The translations under genes and the position numbers were made by a program. Below, one piece after another: positions 1 through 6,608 of a DNA stretch of 7,081 nt. The notes under the pieces are model-generated. The model saw nothing but the letters and a program-made list of their open reading frames with translations. It was not told the origin of the DNA and made no database searches. The stretch spans positions 1 to 7,081 of the forward strand of contig JAFGON010000085.1 in the NCBI GenBank assembly GCA_016926475.1, read 5' to 3'. Source of the DNA: a candidate division WOR-3 bacterium. GTDB taxonomy: Bacteria; SDB-A. Position 1 is the stretch's first letter. Each line of letters starts with the position of its first letter.

Positions 1-21
1 GAAAAAGGCGGTAAACTTATA

Positions 22-1050
22 ATGTTGATATTTTTTTTACTATACTCGGCATTCGAATTAAACCCTATACCTAAAATATACAGCCCTGTATCCAGGAATT
101 CTCACTTCAATGTCTTTTTGAACCCTTCAATTCCCATGCCAGACGGGATTAGAGCTTCTTGCTGTTTTACACAGCTATATTCCATGAGCGAATTAAACCT
201 CTATTCCGCATCACTTACCTGGACAAAAAAACCTTATTCAGCTTCCCTTTTCGCCAGTCAGTTCGGAAACAGCTTATACAGGGAGATAACTACCGGTCTA
301 TCGGCGTCTTATTCTTTAAAAAATCAATCTCTGGGTATCAGACTCAAACCCATGTTTCTCTCAATAAAAAACTACGGAAGCAAAGCCGTGTGGAGTATTG
401 ACCTTTTCGGTTGGACAGAAATCTCTGACTATCTGGGCGTGGGACTTGCAGCCGAAAACATACTCGCCACAACATACGGAACTTCATCGAACAGACCCGA
501 AATAAACATAAAAAGCCATGTAATATTCTCGCCTGTTCAAGAGGCGAGCGTCCGGATTGGATTTTCAAAAGCACAAGAAATCAGAAAGAGCTTTTCGCTC
601 TGTTTAGACATGGGCTCAATCTATTTTGTAGGTGATTACACGGACAAACCCGGCGAATTCGCCCTGGGATTCGGTATAAACGTATCAAGTATCACCCCTT
701 TTTACGGAATTTCAAATCACACGGATCTCGGATACACACACACCGCGTTTATCTCTTGGTCCAGGGAAAGCTCACAACACAGTGAAATTGAGCACGCCAA
801 TTCTCTGACACTTGAGCCCGACACTTTGAAAGTAAACATATTCCCCTTGGACGTCAACAGGGCTACATCCGAACTTCTCGACAGAATTCCGGGGATAGGC
901 CCCGTCCTCGCCCAAAGAATTATCGAAAAACGTGGCGAAATAGGAGGTTTCAAAGACCTCAATGATCTCCGCGAGATAACAGGAATAGGAGAAGCGCTTT
1001 TCGAAAAGATAAAACCTTACCTTTTTACGGGAGAGTTGAATGGAATGTAA
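22..1050 (+). CDS. Exported beta-barrel-like protein with C-terminal ComEA-type helix-hairpin-helix pair
   Basis: Residues 1-10 ([10 protein letters not shown]) look like the hydrophobic core of a signal peptide. Residues about 25-250 consist of alternating polar/hydrophobic stretches rich in Ser, Tyr, Phe and Gly, as in outer-membrane beta-strands; I do not recognise the family of this part. Residues about 272-335 form a ComEA-type (HhH)2 unit: the DVNRA lead-in, first hairpin IPGIG at 289-293, second hairpin TGIG at 320-323. Such hairpins usually bind the DNA backbone without sequence preference, and in ComEA they serve DNA uptake; here DNA binding is inferred. The frame is open to base 1 with no upstream stop, and the codons just before ATG 22 encode K-G-G-K-L-I, which would make a better n-region, so the gene may start outside the window. 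An AAGGCGG at 5-11 could serve ATG 22, but the 10-nt spacer is long. Gene confidence is high, the start is uncertain, and the role is unknown. Confidence 0.85.
   Translation: MLIFFLLYSAFELNPIPKIYSPVSRNSHFNVFLNPSIPMPDGIRASCCFTQLYSMSELNLYSASLTWTKKPYSASLFASQFGNSLYREITTGLSASYSLKNQSLGIRLKPMFLSIKNYGSKAVWSIDLFGWTEISDYLGVGLAAENILATTYGTSSNRPEINIKSHVIFSPVQEASVRIGFSKAQEIRKSFSLCLDMGSIYFVGDYTDKPGEFALGFGINVSSITPFYGISNHTDLGYTHTAFISWSRESSQHSEIEHANSLTLEPDTLKVNIFPLDVNRATSELLDRIPGIGPVLAQRIIEKRGEIGGFKDLNDLREITGIGEALFEKIKPYLFTGELNGM
1029..1033 (+). promoter_or_regulatory. Ribosome binding site inside the end of the preceding gene
   Basis: GGGAG lies 6 nt before ATG 1040, within the last codons of the helix-hairpin-helix gene. 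It supports the 11-nt overlapping start of the small cysteine-rich protein and suggests translational coupling. Confidence 0.6.
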
Positions 1051-1237
1051 AAAAAGAGAAAATTTAGAGTCTTGTATATGCACCTATCCATGCTCCAAAA
1101 AGGGTATATGCTGTGAATGCGTGGCTTATCACAGAGAATTGGGTGAGCTGCCCGGCTGTTTTTTCCCGCCGGAATACGAAAAGACTTTCGACAGGTCGCG
1201 AGAAAATTTTTTCAGGGCATGGAAACTAAAAAAATAA
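1040..1237 (+). CDS. Small cysteine-rich DUF6485-like protein
   Basis: A 65-residue protein with eight cysteines at 3, 12, 14, 18, 24, 25, 27 and 40. The pattern Cys-x-Cys...Cys...Cys-Cys-x-Cys, followed by a YHR segment at 30-32 and the LPGCFFP motif at 37-43, matches what I recall of the DUF6485 family of small proteins in anaerobes. The clustered cysteines suggest a bound metal (zinc or an Fe-S cluster), but no function is established and metal binding is inference. It has no signal peptide or membrane segment, so it is probably cytoplasmic. The basic, aromatic C-terminus (about 50-65) is predicted helical by eye. It overlaps the upstream gene by 11 nt with a GGGAG ribosome binding site, so the two are probably co-transcribed. 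Its TAA ends at the base directly before the asd stop codon on the other strand. The length appears complete for the family. Confidence 0.85.
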   Translation: MECKKRENLESCICTYPCSKKGICCECVAYHRELGELPGCFFPPEYEKTFDRSRENFFRAWKLKK

Positions 1238-2173
1238 TCACATGATCATCTTTTCAAGAATATCTACAGCGTTTGTAGCGGCGCCAACCCTTAAATTGTC
1301 CGCGCAGACAATCAGGCTGACAAGCCCGGGGTATCCCCTTTCATCCTTGACTCGTCCTGCGATGACATCGTCGGTGTCTTTTATGTCTTGGGGAGTCGGC
1401 ACTTCCTTGTAAATAACATCTTTGTCGTTTTTTATATATGATATGACCTTTTCCGCGCTGAGATTTTCTCCCTCAAGATTGAGGACGACAGAATGGCCGA
1501 TTCCAAGAGGCACTCTCACACAAAAAGCCGATATTTTTAAATCGTCTCTGTGCAGAATTTTCCTCGATTCGTTTACGAGCTTTGTTTCTTCTTGAGAATT
1601 ACCAGTTTCGTCGAGTCCGCCGATAAGGGGGATTATGTTGTCGAATATTTTTGTCGAAAAAGGCGAAGAAGAAAAATTTCCTCCAATTCTCTCTTTTTCC
1701 AAAGCTTCAATACCCCTCCTGCCGGCTCCAGAAACCGACTGAAAAGTGACCGCGTGGAAACCTGTCAGCTTTTCCTTGAAACTTTTCAGAACCATTACTA
1801 CAGGAATGGTCGCGCAGTTCGGGTTTGAGATCAGAAAATCGCCTTTACCTATGTCGTTGAAATTGACCGAGGGAACTATCAGGGGGATGTTCTTTTCCAT
1901 CCTGAAAGCCGATGTGTTGTCAATACAGACGATTTTACTCTCGGCGAATTTTTTTGCCCATTTCCTTGAAACATCTGAACCCGCTGAGAATATAGCGAAA
2001 TCGAGATTTTTGGGGACAGCATCAAGCTCCTCGACGGGTATTCCAGAAACTTCCCTGCCGCCCCCATACGAAGAAAACGCCCTTATTTCCAAGTTGAGAG
2101 ATCTTTTTAAAACTATCTCAATCGCTTTCTTCCCGACAGCGCCTGTCGAACCGACAATTCCCAGTGTTTTCAT
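1238..2173 (-). CDS. asd: Aspartate-semialdehyde dehydrogenase
   Basis: A cytoplasmic enzyme that reduces L-4-aspartyl phosphate to L-aspartate 4-semialdehyde with NADPH, the branch-point step towards lysine/diaminopimelate, methionine and threonine. Visible features: the nucleotide-binding loop GSTGAVG (8-14), the IDNTSAFRM segment (84-92), the catalytic cysteine C120 in SNPNC (116-120), FQSVSGAG (144-151) with Q145, the EE-TK segment near 195-198, and RVPLGIGHS (220-228) with substrate-binding R220 and the general base H227. All expected catalytic residues are present. At 311 residues it is slightly shorter than most family members (about 330-350), mainly from tight loops; no domain is missing. 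The start ATG is 5 nt after the peptidase stop, with only a weak GAGAA-type ribosome binding site, so translation is probably coupled to the peptidase. Its stop abuts the stop of the convergent cysteine-rich gene. Confidence 0.96.
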   Translation of the reverse strand: MKTLGIVGSTGAVGKKAIEIVLKRSLNLEIRAFSSYGGGREVSGIPVEELDAVPKNLDFAIFSAGSDVSRKWAKKFAESKIVCIDNTSAFRMEKNIPLIVPSVNFNDIGKGDFLISNPNCATIPVVMVLKSFKEKLTGFHAVTFQSVSGAGRRGIEALEKERIGGNFSSSPFSTKIFDNIIPLIGGLDETGNSQEETKLVNESRKILHRDDLKISAFCVRVPLGIGHSVVLNLEGENLSAEKVISYIKNDKDVIYKEVPTPQDIKDTDDVIAGRVKDERGYPGLVSLIVCADNLRVGAATNAVDILEKMIM

Positions 2174-2178
2174 TTTTC

Positions 2179-5100
2179 TCAGATAGTCTTCATAAGTTTA
2201 ATGCTCCGGTCGAGTGATCCGCCTTCCACTTTGAGGAAGTAGACCCCTGATGGCAAATTCTGAGGAACCCCGAAACTGCTGGTTCCAGCCCTCAAATAAC
2301 CTTCGTGCAAAGACCTCACGACTCTTCCTGAAATGTCGAAAAGCGCCAAACGGACATTCGCTCCATCGTTCAGGGTCAAACTTATCTTCCATTCCCCGTT
2401 GATGAAAGGACCGGAGTACTGAAGGGACGGGACTGCGGTGACAGGTTCCTCTTCGACTCCGACAGTCACCTCGCGCTTAACACATACATCGTCTATATAC
2501 CATCCTTCATACTGGTTCGTATTGTCTTCGGAATAAAAAATGAACCTTAGATTGAACGAATCGCCAGATATTTCAAAAGGAATTTCCTCATGGACCCAAC
2601 CCTCGGAACTCCCCGAATATGTGGCCAAATTCGTCCATTGCCCGTTTTCGACGGACTGGACTATGCAGTAGTCATAACCTCCTTCAGCTTCATACCAGTG
2701 CCAGAAAGCGAGCGACATGCCTTCCCCCGCCCTAAGCGCCACAGTTTCCAAAGTGTCGGTGAAGTTTGGAGGATACTGCCCAGAGGCTTCATAACCGCAA
2801 TACCAGGAATGAGATGCAGATGAATAACGGCGTGAGGAAACGTGCCAAAGGTCGAGATCGCCGGAATGCACCCAGTAAGCAGTGTCCCCTTCTACGTCGT
2901 CTGTGAAACCGAAGACGCCTGTCGTAAGGTTGACCGAGTATTCGTCGGGCACAGGAAGGTTTCCTGAAACAAAACTGAAATTCGCCTCAAACTCATTAGG
3001 GATAGTTGATCCCGCCGTCATTGTGTAATGGAAAAGGACTGTGTCCCCCACAACTATTCTGTCATGGCTGGCGATAGGATCGGCGACGGAGACGGATGAG
3101 GTGTTTAGCGCGACAGTCGTCTGTCCAGAGAAAAGGTCTGAAAAGCCTTCGTTGACAAAGTAAAACTTCCATAGTGCGGTCTCACCAGGTTCGAAAAATC
3201 CGTTGCCGTTGCCGTTTACCGTGTCTTCGCATGAAACTCCGACACAGCTCATCTGGGGATTCTCTACGACTGCGGGAAGATAATAGGTGTCCGCTAAAGA
3301 AGAAGCCCAAATATGCAGGGTTAAATTCATAGGGGTTCCGTTATTCACCCCCAAATCAGTGAAAACTCTGAATTGCAGGGAAGCTTTTGCTCCGGAGGCG
3401 AGTGAAGAAATAGTGTCTAAACTTGTGAGGAAACCGACGAATCCGCTGTCTGAATCGAGCTCACCGACGACTGAGGAAAGGGTTGAACTGCCGGTGTTTT
3501 GAACATATATAACAAAGTCAAGAGTCTCTCCTGACGAGAACCTTCCGTCTTCGTTGCAGTGAGGAAGGGTGTCAAAATAAAACATGGAATCCAACTGAAT
3601 TCTCAAAGCAGAAGAACCGAATTGGATGTTTTGGCTGGTTTGGGCTAAATTCACTCCGCTTACTGTCACTTTGCCTTCACCTGAACTTACGCCTTCGTAA
3701 CGCAGGAAACAGGCTCCGGATGCGTCCGTCTGAGAATTGCAGATCAGATTTCCTGCCTGTGATAATGCGACGATTGCACCTTCTACGGGGGCTCCCGAAT
3801 TCTCTTTTACCAAAACATTGATTGTGCCGCTGGGCTCAGGGAAAATCGTACCCGAAAGAAAAATTTGCGGATCAACCAAAGCCGTTTCAGTACGCAGAGA
3901 CAAAGACGGATCACCCAGAAGATTCAAAACGAACATCAGCCATCTGAAATCGTTCTGCTCTTGAGCGAGAGCGATATAAGGAATTTTGTGCAAGGCGAAT
4001 GCGTCGCCCAAAACATCTTCGCCGTCCAGGAAAACGGTTTTGAAGAAATTATAATCTATCACTTCCGAGCTACCGCAACCCGGGAATCCGGGAGTGAACC
4101 AGCCGTATCTCGAATTGCCTATGAAAGCGATGCCCCCTCCGGTCGGATTTAGTACGAAATGCCAGCCCACGCAGTCGTCGTCGAAAGAAGCAGCCCAGCA
4201 GCCAGTAGAATAAACGACGCCGTATTTGGAAAAATTCGCTAACGCGTCGACGTCATTTTTCCCTAAATAATCCGGGCCGCACTGCATGGAGTTCGTTCCA
4301 GCGTGACCAATGTGGTTTAAGTATGAGAAACCGTATCTGTCAGCCGTGTCCTGCAGAGACGATACGGTGAGGTTGGACAGTGATTCGTAGAGTTTGTGGA
4401 CGATAAAAGAAGGACTTATAAGTCTGTCGTCAATATAGTCTTTGGCGATCCCACCGTCTGTCTCTGCGTCGAGAAAACTCGCTACCATTATCATGTTCTG
4501 GGGGTAGTTTAACGAATCAGCTCTGTAATAGTTTTTAACCTTTTCAAAAAACTGAAGAGCTTGGGTTGACGAACTGACCGCGGCTCTCCCGACGTATATG
4601 TCGGGGAAAAAATCTATATTGTCTTCCGGCTCTCCGAAGATGTTGTCGTTGTCTTCGTCCCAGGTGCCGTCTAAATCTGAATAGTACAAATCGGAGGGAA
4701 TGTCTTCGGACAGGCTCTGCATTTCGATATGACAATACCTTCCGGGTACCGACTGCCAATTACCGAGGATTAGAAGATACTTTGTTGAATTGTCGTTGTG
4801 AGTTGAAATCAGAAAATTCCTTATTTTCTCCTGGATATCCCTTCCGGTGAAGTTTTGATCTATATAAGCCGTCGTCTTTACCGAACAGTTCATCCCGTTT
4901 TGCCTGTGAAAACAGGCAAGGCTTTCAGCCGCGGCGGTAAAATTCGCCGACGTCACTATGACCATATCAGTGTCTGAGACACTCCGCCCGTCGGTTATTG
5001 GGTTTAAGGTGTATTCCCCGTGAATCTCAACGTAAATCTTTTCAGAGAAAAAAACATCTTTCCTCAATGGGTTGTATTGAAGCGGCGAAAAAACAAGAGC

Positions 5101-5532
5101 GAGAAGATTTTTTTCACCCGCTTTTCCCTGAACAAAAGATACGAGGTTTTGATCCGGATAAAGGGCGTCCCTCCCGTAAATCTCAGGGTTCGGATTTGTG
5201 TATGGTTTTCTTGTAAAACTCATGGGTTGAGTGCCCTGATCCGGCGGCAGTTCAACATTTTCACCCAAAAGACGCGTTTCCACGAAGGAGATGACCACGC
5301 TTTCCATTTTAAATCCTTTGGGCAATTCGAAAATTCTCGTCTCTCCATAAACCATGGGATGTGAAGGCTCAGAGATGACAGGACTGCCGGGCATCCAGAT
5401 TAAATCATACCCGAAACCGAAAGGATCGGTATAAAGATAATTCTGAGGTTCCTGAAAACTGAATTCGGTGTTTATTGTAGCGCTCGACAAATATACCGGT
5501 AAAAAAACCGTTAAAAAAAACGCCATCTTCAT
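2179..5532 (-). CDS. Secreted C25 (gingipain-family) cysteine peptidase with C-terminal sorting domain
   Basis: A 1117-residue exported protease. The signal peptide is residues 1-18 (Lys2, hydrophobic core 4-15, likely cleavage after SSA18). A pro-/N-terminal beta-rich region (about 20-180) precedes the C25 domain (about 186-548). The catalytic dyad is probably H410 in NHIGHAG and C445 in STGC; the 35-residue spacing resembles gingipains. An acidic Asp/Asn/Gly-rich loop at 286-304 is a likely calcium site, and the domain ends with the family-typical LLGDPSLSL (538-546). Next come a carboxypeptidase-regulatory-like Ig fold (about 555-635), two tandem CARDB-like modules each carrying a D/N-G...GE motif (about 645-755 and 763-870), a jelly-roll/MAM-like domain (about 875-1018) ending WYIDDVCV, and a C-terminal domain (about 1030-1117) with LFDISGRVVRSL and SGVYFLKV, typical of T9SS type A / FlgD-like sorting domains. 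It is therefore probably secreted across the outer membrane and surface-attached or released. Cleavage specificity cannot be read from sequence. No frameshift is visible. Confidence 0.93.
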   Translation of the reverse strand: MKMAFFLTVFLPVYLSSATINTEFSFQEPQNYLYTDPFGFGYDLIWMPGSPVISEPSHPMVYGETRIFELPKGFKMESVVISFVETRLLGENVELPPDQGTQPMSFTRKPYTNPNPEIYGRDALYPDQNLVSFVQGKAGEKNLLALVFSPLQYNPLRKDVFFSEKIYVEIHGEYTLNPITDGRSVSDTDMVIVTSANFTAAAESLACFHRQNGMNCSVKTTAYIDQNFTGRDIQEKIRNFLISTHNDNSTKYLLILGNWQSVPGRYCHIEMQSLSEDIPSDLYYSDLDGTWDEDNDNIFGEPEDNIDFFPDIYVGRAAVSSSTQALQFFEKVKNYYRADSLNYPQNMIMVASFLDAETDGGIAKDYIDDRLISPSFIVHKLYESLSNLTVSSLQDTADRYGFSYLNHIGHAGTNSMQCGPDYLGKNDVDALANFSKYGVVYSTGCWAASFDDDCVGWHFVLNPTGGGIAFIGNSRYGWFTPGFPGCGSSEVIDYNFFKTVFLDGEDVLGDAFALHKIPYIALAQEQNDFRWLMFVLNLLGDPSLSLRTETALVDPQIFLSGTIFPEPSGTINVLVKENSGAPVEGAIVALSQAGNLICNSQTDASGACFLRYEGVSSGEGKVTVSGVNLAQTSQNIQFGSSALRIQLDSMFYFDTLPHCNEDGRFSSGETLDFVIYVQNTGSSTLSSVVGELDSDSGFVGFLTSLDTISSLASGAKASLQFRVFTDLGVNNGTPMNLTLHIWASSLADTYYLPAVVENPQMSCVGVSCEDTVNGNGNGFFEPGETALWKFYFVNEGFSDLFSGQTTVALNTSSVSVADPIASHDRIVVGDTVLFHYTMTAGSTIPNEFEANFSFVSGNLPVPDEYSVNLTTGVFGFTDDVEGDTAYWVHSGDLDLWHVSSRRYSSASHSWYCGYEASGQYPPNFTDTLETVALRAGEGMSLAFWHWYEAEGGYDYCIVQSVENGQWTNLATYSGSSEGWVHEEIPFEISGDSFNLRFIFYSEDNTNQYEGWYIDDVCVKREVTVGVEEEPVTAVPSLQYSGPFINGEWKISLTLNDGANVRLALFDISGRVVRSLHEGYLRAGTSSFGVPQNLPSGVYFLKVEGGSLDRSIKLMKTI

Positions 5533-5538
5533 GGGTGA

Positions 5539-5544
5539 CTCCTT
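5539..5544 (-). promoter_or_regulatory. Strong ribosome binding site of the C25 peptidase
   Basis: On the minus strand AAGGAG precedes ATG 5532 with a 6-nt spacer. This fixes the first ATG as the start rather than the second Met codon two codons later. It contrasts with the divergent barrel gene, which has no visible Shine-Dalgarno sequence. Confidence 0.8.
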
Positions 5545-5583
5545 TTTTCAGAAATTTCATAAAAAATTATTTTCGTTTCTTTT

Positions 5584-5669
5584 AAGTTGATATAAACAAC
5601 TTAGTTGATACAATCAACTTTTAAGTTGATATAAGCAACTTTTTATTTTAAGTTGCTATAATCAACCTT
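5584..5669. repeat. Four-unit array of a short palindrome (GTTG-N7-CAAC) between divergent genes
   Basis: Four copies of a 15-mer fitting GTTG[A/C]TA[T/C]AA[A/T/G]CAAC lie at 5586-5600, 5604-5618, 5625-5639 and 5652-5666. Three are flanked by AA/TT or close to it, giving 19-bp units such as AAGTTGATATAAACAACTT. Centre-to-centre distances are 18, 21 and 27 bp. Facing arms of neighbouring units also pair: ATCAACTT/AAGTTGAT at 5613-5620 and 5623-5630 (2-nt loop), and AGCAACTT/AAGTTGCT at 5634-5641 and 5650-5657 (8-nt loop). The array fills most of the divergent region between the peptidase and the barrel gene. Candidate roles are operators for a dimeric regulator, a hairpin-forming leader, or a dispersed genomic repeat; the sequence alone does not decide. 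Confidence 0.9.
5587..5614 (+). promoter_or_regulatory. Possible sigma-70-like promoter embedded in the palindrome array
   Basis: TTGATA at 5587-5592 and TACAAT at 5609-5614 are separated by 16 bp and would read towards the PorV-like gene. Because every array unit contains a TTGATA-like or TATAA-like core, this match may simply follow from the repeat composition. A perfect TATAAT at 5657-5662 in unit 4 lacks a good -35 at normal distance. If any of these is used, regulator binding to the palindromes would block it directly. Confidence 0.25.
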
Positions 5670-5687
5670 AAATGATAGCATTTTTTG

Positions 5688-6608
5688 ATGTTTTTGACAT
5701 TTTTTCTTGCGATTTCGTTTTTATTCGAAAATTCCGGCTTTTACGGAATGCCTTCTTCCGCGACAGCTCTTTCATGCGGGGGAGCCGGAACGGCTCTCTG
5801 TGAAGATCCAGTCTATTACAATCCCGCTATGCTCGTTTTTTCAAATAAATCTGCGTTATTGGTCTCTTTTTATCAGAAGAACGACAAACCTTGGAAAGGG
5901 TTTGGAGAATTTTCGACTCCTGAAGGCACGTATATAAACTCCATTCTCGCCTACACCCCTCAGAACGCTTATTTCTGGAGAATTCTTGAAGCACGGGTAA
6001 TGGACACCATAGCAGACGGAAGGCGCATTGACGCGCATTTCAGAGCCGATGAAGCGGGAATGTCTTTTGCGATGAGAGACTCCGATATATACTGCTTTTC
6101 AATAGGCGGCACCATCAAATATTCGCATTTCTCATACCGTGAAGTTTCTTATCCGGACTCAGGTCAATTTTTCAGCGATTCCCTCATAATAAAATCTTTT
6201 CCGGCCCATGGCGTCTATGCCGACGCGGGAATGGCTCTTTGTATTCCCGGCATCGCCCTTGGCGTCAGCGCCAAAAACCTTTTTGGAAAAGTCTTCAAGG
6301 ATGAAATTGATCTTCCCGCTCAATACAGAGCCGGCGTATCATTTTTCTCGAAACACTTTTCCACGGCATACGACATAGTTTATTGGGAAATTGACGAAGA
6401 TATTTCACATCACTTTTGCCTTAAAGCCGGTTACGGACCAATTATTAGCTATTCGGGATACGCCTGCAGAGAAGACGAAAAAATCGCTTCTTTCGGGCTT
6501 TCTTTAAATTATCAAAAATATTTCTTGTCATCGGCTTTATGGGGACCAGCGGATAATTTCCAATCAGACAGTCTCGACTTTTATTTTTCAGCAGGGGTTC
6601 TTTTTTAA
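5688..6608 (+). CDS. PorV/PorQ-like outer-membrane beta-barrel protein
   Basis: A 306-residue protein with a hydrophobic signal peptide at residues 1 to about 16 that lacks the usual Lys/Arg n-region. The signature segment follows: ATALSCGGAGTALCED and PVYYNPAML at 26-49, equivalent to the ALGMGGA...DD...YYNPA motif at the start of PorV/PorQ-type barrels. Later family-like landmarks are ALGVSAKNLFG (190-200) and LPAQYRAGVSF (219-229). The remainder is alternating beta-strand sequence ending in a strand with C-terminal phenylalanine (SAGVLF), the usual BAM recognition end. In T9SS bacteria PorV shuttles cargo to the attachment complex, while other family members are general outer-membrane proteins, so a T9SS role here is inference from the divergent sorting-domain peptidase. 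ATG 5688 is preferred over the adjacent TTG 5685; an in-frame TAG at 5676 rules out an upstream start. No Shine-Dalgarno is visible, so initiation may be leaderless or depend on an A/T-rich leader. Confidence 0.87.
   Translation: MFLTFFLAISFLFENSGFYGMPSSATALSCGGAGTALCEDPVYYNPAMLVFSNKSALLVSFYQKNDKPWKGFGEFSTPEGTYINSILAYTPQNAYFWRILEARVMDTIADGRRIDAHFRADEAGMSFAMRDSDIYCFSIGGTIKYSHFSYREVSYPDSGQFFSDSLIIKSFPAHGVYADAGMALCIPGIALGVSAKNLFGKVFKDEIDLPAQYRAGVSFFSKHFSTAYDIVYWEIDEDISHHFCLKAGYGPIISYSGYACREDEKIASFGLSLNYQKYFLSSALWGPADNFQSDSLDFYFSAGVLF

Noticed and set aside
772-1083. 103-codon minus-strand open frame opposite the helix-hairpin-helix region
   Set aside because: It is antisense to the clear (HhH)2 coding region and its protein has no recognisable motif.
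1225-1255. Bidirectional terminator between the convergent genes
   Set aside because: ATGATCAT at 1242-1249 is a perfect palindrome but has no loop and lies within the asd coding end; the T-run after the asd stop is not preceded by a stable GC-rich hairpin.
1746-2186. 146-codon plus-strand open frame opposite asd
   Set aside because: It is fully antisense to a gene with all catalytic motifs intact, has no family-like sequence and no ribosome binding site.
3865-4152. 95-codon plus-strand open frame inside the peptidase gene
   Set aside because: It is antisense to the C25 catalytic domain and shows no independent coding signature.
5020-5364. 114-codon plus-strand open frame opposite the peptidase N-terminal region
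   Set aside because: It is antisense to a continuous 1117-codon gene with a signal peptide and strong ribosome binding site.
5584-5669. CRISPR-like array
   Set aside because: Units are only 15-20 bp, nearly contiguous, themselves palindromic and with 3-12 bp spacers; there are no spacer-length unique segments and no cas genes.
5672-5800. Short plus-strand frame starting at ATG 5672 upstream of the PorV-like start
   Set aside because: It is out of frame with the barrel gene, ends soon after, lacks a ribosome binding site and its product looks like a frameshifted copy of the barrel N-terminus.
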